Shown here piece after piece: positions 4,783 through 7,325 of a DNA stretch of 7,325 bases. Numbering within the stretch: position 1 is the first letter of the stretch; each line of letters starts with the position of its first letter. A program made the position numbers and the translations under genes. Origin of the DNA: an uncultured Erysipelotrichaceae bacterium (GTDB taxonomy: Bacteria > Bacillota_I > Bacilli_A > Erysipelotrichales > Coprobacillaceae); assembly GCA_900544435.1 (NCBI GenBank), contig UQVG01000098.1, positions 1-7,325 on the forward strand. The letters run 5' to 3'. The notes under the pieces are model-generated. The model was not told the DNA's origin, did not search any database, and saw nothing but the letters and a program-made list of their open reading frames with translations.

Positions 4783-5817
4783 ATGAAAATTTTAGTAACA
4801 GGTGGTGCAGGTTTCATTGGTGGAAACTTTGTACATTATATGGTTAATAAATATCCAGAAGATATGATCGTTAACTTAGATAAATTAACTTATGCAGGTA
4901 ACTTAGAAACTTGTAAACCAGTTGAAGGTAAACCAAATTATAAATTCGTTAAAGGTGATATCGCTGATAGAGAATTTATCTTTGATTTATTCAAAAAAGA
5001 AAAATTTGATGTTGTTGTTAACTTTGCAGCTGAATCACATGTAGATAGAAGTATTGAAGATCCTGAAATCTTTGTTAAAACAAATGTTATGGGAACAACG
5101 ACTTTATTAGATGCATGTAATGAATTTGGTATTAAAAGATATCATCAAGTATCTACTGATGAAGTTTATGGTGATTTACCATTAGATAGACCTGATTTAT
5201 TCTTTACAGAAGAAACACCATTACACACATCTAGTCCATATAGTTCATCAAAAGCTTCTGCAGATTTATTCGTATTAGCTTATCATAGAACTTTTGGATT
5301 ACCAGTAACTATTTCAAGATGTTCAAATAACTATGGTCCTTACCATTTCCCAGAAAAATTAATTCCATTAATTATTTCTAGAGCATTAAATGATGAAGAA
5401 TTACCAGTATACGGTACAGGAGAAAACGTACGTGATTGGTTACATGTTTATGATCACTGTGTTGCAATCGACTTAATCATTAGAAAAGGTCGTGTTGGAG
5501 AAGTTTATAATGTTGGTGGACATAACGAAAGAACTAACTTAGAAGTTGTTAAAACAATCTTAAAAGCTTTAGGTAAACCTGAATCATTAATCAAATTTGT
5601 TTCTGATAGAAAAGGTCATGATATGAGATATGCAATCGATCCAACTAAATTAGAAACTGAATTAGGATGGAAACCAAAATATACATTTGATACAGGTATT
5701 CTTCAAACAATTGATTGGTATTTAAATAACAAAGAATGGTGGGAAAACATCATTTCTGGTGAATATAAAAACTATTTCCAAAACATGTATGTAGATAAAG
5801 GAAGAGTTGAAGAATAA
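4783..5817 (+). CDS. rfbB: dTDP-glucose 4,6-dehydratase
   Basis: RmlB oxidises and dehydrates dTDP-glucose to dTDP-4-keto-6-deoxyglucose with bound NAD+. It is a 344-residue extended short-chain dehydrogenase of normal length. It has the Rossmann motif TGGAGFIGG (6-14, G7-x2-G10-x2-G13), FAAESHVDRS (81-90), the catalytic STDEVYGD (124-131, with T125-D126-E127), and the active-site pair Y153-x3-K157 in YSSSK, then SNNYGPYHFPEKLIP. AAGGAG at 4769-4774 lies inside the end of rfbC. It is the last gene of the operon; a terminator follows within a few bases, so rfbD, the reductase that would finish dTDP-L-rhamnose, is not part of this transcript. In order of chemistry its step comes before that of rfbC. 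Confidence 0.97.
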   Translation: MKILVTGGAGFIGGNFVHYMVNKYPEDMIVNLDKLTYAGNLETCKPVEGKPNYKFVKGDIADREFIFDLFKKEKFDVVVNFAAESHVDRSIEDPEIFVKTNVMGTTTLLDACNEFGIKRYHQVSTDEVYGDLPLDRPDLFFTEETPLHTSSPYSSSKASADLFVLAYHRTFGLPVTISRCSNNYGPYHFPEKLIPLIISRALNDEELPVYGTGENVRDWLHVYDHCVAIDLIIRKGRVGEVYNVGGHNERTNLEVVKTILKALGKPESLIKFVSDRKGHDMRYAIDPTKLETELGWKPKYTFDTGILQTIDWYLNNKEWWENIISGEYKNYFQNMYVDKGRVEE

Positions 5818-5855
5818 AAAACAAATGGATCTCGTCATGAGATCCATTTTTAATT
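5815..5855. terminator. Bidirectional rho-independent terminator between rfbB and the LtaS/MdoB-like gene
   Basis: Arms 5823-5833 (AAATGGATCTC) and 5839-5849 (GAGATCCATTT) form a perfect 11-bp stem with loop GTCAT. A short T run on the right serves the + strand, and the A-rich stretch on the left serves the minus strand. The minus-strand gene's stop codon (5850-5852) touches the stem. Confidence 0.85.
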
Positions 5856-7325
5856 AAACTGATATATATTTTTATCTAAATATTCACTACTTTTTTGTAC
5901 TTCTTCATTAATATAATCTTGGCCATATTTTTCAATAATTGTTGGTAATTCAGAAAATAGATTCGTACCTAGTGCTAACTTATTCCCTTCTATATTGAAT
6001 CCCATTGCAGCCAATGTTGTAGGATACATATCCATATGTGTAAATTTTCTATTTTTTATTTGATCAGTCGTCACTTTAGAATTAATAAAACAATTGTATG
6101 TCGTTCTTTGGTAATCTGAAGGAACATCATTAACATATTGTTGTGCCATTGTTGGATGATCACCAACTAACACAATGGTTGTATTTTCATACCAAGATTG
6201 ACTTTTACACCAATCAATAAAACTATTAATAAGTTTTGATTGACATGCATATATATTTTCATATCTATTTTCATATGTATTAGGGCAATATTTACATAGA
6301 AACCCCTTAGGCATATGACAATCTATAGTTGCCATCGTAAAATTGAATTTACCTGTTTGTGCAAGCTGCGTAATCTCATTCTTAGCCAGTTCGAATAATT
6401 TATAATCGTCTAATCCCCATTGATTAAGTTCATTACTTTTAAATGAATATTCCTGTTTTAACGAATTAATATCACATATTTCATCAAATCCATGCTGTAA
6501 AAATAATTTATCTGTCCCTGCAAATTCTTTTTGAGAACCAATCATAAGTTCTTGTATATATCCGTTTTCATTTAAAATATCTCCAATTGTTTTAGCACCT
6601 GGCATAAATCGATTTTGTTGATCCATATCATTAGCAACTTCAACTTTTAAAGGTAATCCTGTAAATTGTGATGTCATGGATGCAATCGTCCAAGTTGTAC
6701 CTGTAAAAGGTAATGCTCCACCTAGTTGGTCAGTATTAGAAAAATTAGTATTTTGTTTCGCTAATTCAGTTAATTCAGGTAAACAGTTAACTTTCTTGAT
6801 ACCACCATTTTCAGTGTCTAAAAAAGTATTTTCAAATGATTCTAAATAAATGTAAATAAGATTATTTGTATTATCTCCACTAATTTTAACATCTTCGGGA
6901 TTCTGATAGATAATTGTACTATCTCCTATATATTCAGTATTTTTCTTTTTATGTACTTTCTTTTTTTTGTTATAAATTGTTGTTTTTTGAGATTGATAAT
7001 TAAAATAAGCGACAACATCATAACGATTATTTGTATATAGTAAACTTAATATCAAAGTTATTACAATCAATAGAGAGCCCATGCACTTTAAATATTTGAA
7101 AGCTTTAGATGAACATCTTCTACGTAGATATAAAACACCAAAAATAAAAAGAATACTTAAAACAAATGATACAACAATTACTCTAATGATATAAGAAAAA
7201 ATAACTGATGTATCTGTTCCACTCGTAGGTGATAATAAAGTGAATAATATTTCTTGAAACTTTACATTTCCAAAATTATTATAAATCCAAATATTCGAGT
7301 TCAATAAAAGGATATTAATAAAAAT
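5850..7325 (-). CDS. LtaS/MdoB-type phosphoglycerol transferase-like membrane protein, 5' end beyond the window
   Basis: An alkaline-phosphatase-superfamily (sulfatase fold) enzyme anchored in the membrane with its catalytic domain outside. Numbering from a TTG at 7304, it has membrane segments at about 38-60 and 73-90, a lysine-rich linker (111-121), then the enzyme domain: metal ligand E155 in IYLESFE, the TGTTWTIASMTSQFTGLPL segment holding the likely nucleophile threonine (about T203-T206), H330 in TIDCHMPKG, and D382/H383 in VGDHP. The TWTIASM...GLPL block is closer to MdoB/OpgB-like members than to classical LtaS. Such enzymes move glycerophosphate from phosphatidylglycerol onto an envelope glycan or polymer; the acceptor here is unknown. 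The frame stays open to base 7325 with hydrophobic residues, and the family has more N-terminal helices, so the TTG at 7304 is probably not the real start. Convergent with rfbACB. Confidence 0.85.
   Translation of the reverse strand: MFINILLLNSNIWIYNNFGNVKFQEILFTLLSPTSGTDTSVIFSYIIRVIVVSFVLSILFIFGVLYLRRRCSSKAFKYLKCMGSLLIVITLILSLLYTNNRYDVVAYFNYQSQKTTIYNKKKKVHKKKNTEYIGDSTIIYQNPEDVKISGDNTNNLIYIYLESFENTFLDTENGGIKKVNCLPELTELAKQNTNFSNTDQLGGALPFTGTTWTIASMTSQFTGLPLKVEVANDMDQQNRFMPGAKTIGDILNENGYIQELMIGSQKEFAGTDKLFLQHGFDEICDINSLKQEYSFKSNELNQWGLDDYKLFELAKNEITQLAQTGKFNFTMATIDCHMPKGFLCKYCPNTYENRYENIYACQSKLINSFIDWCKSQSWYENTTIVLVGDHPTMAQQYVNDVPSDYQRTTYNCFINSKVTTDQIKNRKFTHMDMYPTTLAAMGFNIEGNKLALGTNLFSELPTIIEKYGQDYINEEVQKSSEYLDKNIYQFN

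Noticed and set aside
1..7325. CRISPR arrays, tRNA or rRNA genes, transposases or recombinases
   Set aside because: No repeated spacers, no cloverleaf-like sequence and no recombinase motifs were seen, so the insertion suggested at the left junction cannot be tied to a named mobile element.

Overview
The window is low-GC DNA (roughly 25-33% by eye for most of it) with clear AAGGAGG-type ribosome binding sites, AT-rich promoters and short T-tailed terminators. This points to a Bacillota chromosome. An ECF-transporter remnant, an agr-like peptide module, a MerR-methyltransferase fusion and dTDP-sugar genes next to an LtaS/MdoB-like enzyme would fit a gut Erysipelotrichia/Coprobacillaceae or clostridial organism, but the placement is inference.

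Left edge (1 to about 180): a higher-GC fragment (about 41% by hand count) encodes the conserved core of an EcfT/CbiQ-type transporter protein on the + strand. Just after its RGI motif the reading frame runs into much more AT-rich DNA and stops at 201. On the other strand, a LytTR response regulator enters the same segment and takes its last residues from antisense ecfT sequence. This looks like a recombination or insertion junction.

Region 135-1976: a compact agr-like quorum-sensing locus. An XRE-type regulator and a LytTR (AgrA/ComE-type) response regulator overlap as TAATG on the minus strand. They diverge from agrB and a 37-residue agrD on the plus strand. The intergenic region holds an 11-bp direct repeat with a 20-bp period just upstream of the agrBD promoter (candidate LytTR site) and a dyad over the -35 of the regulator promoter (candidate XRE operator). 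No AgrC kinase is present. The AgrD has no cysteine; a serine sits where the ring cysteine should be, which predicts a lactone peptide.

Region 2027-3280: a MerR DNA-binding domain fused to a class I SAM methyltransferase. It has no Shine-Dalgarno, and a TATAAT lies 7 nt before its ATG, so it may be leaderless. It is followed by a terminator and then a promoter with TTGACA, a 19-bp spacer carrying the dyad TTACGTAA, and a -10. That is the classic layout of MerR-controlled promoters.

Region 3309-5817: that promoter drives rfbA-rfbC-rfbB, which convert glucose-1-phosphate and dTTP to dTDP-4-keto-L-rhamnose. The final reductase gene rfbD is not here.

Region 5850-7325: a convergent, membrane-anchored LtaS/MdoB-type phosphoglycerol transferase-like gene, separated by a bidirectional terminator and cut by the right edge. 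Together with the rfb genes it suggests a cell-envelope polymer neighbourhood.
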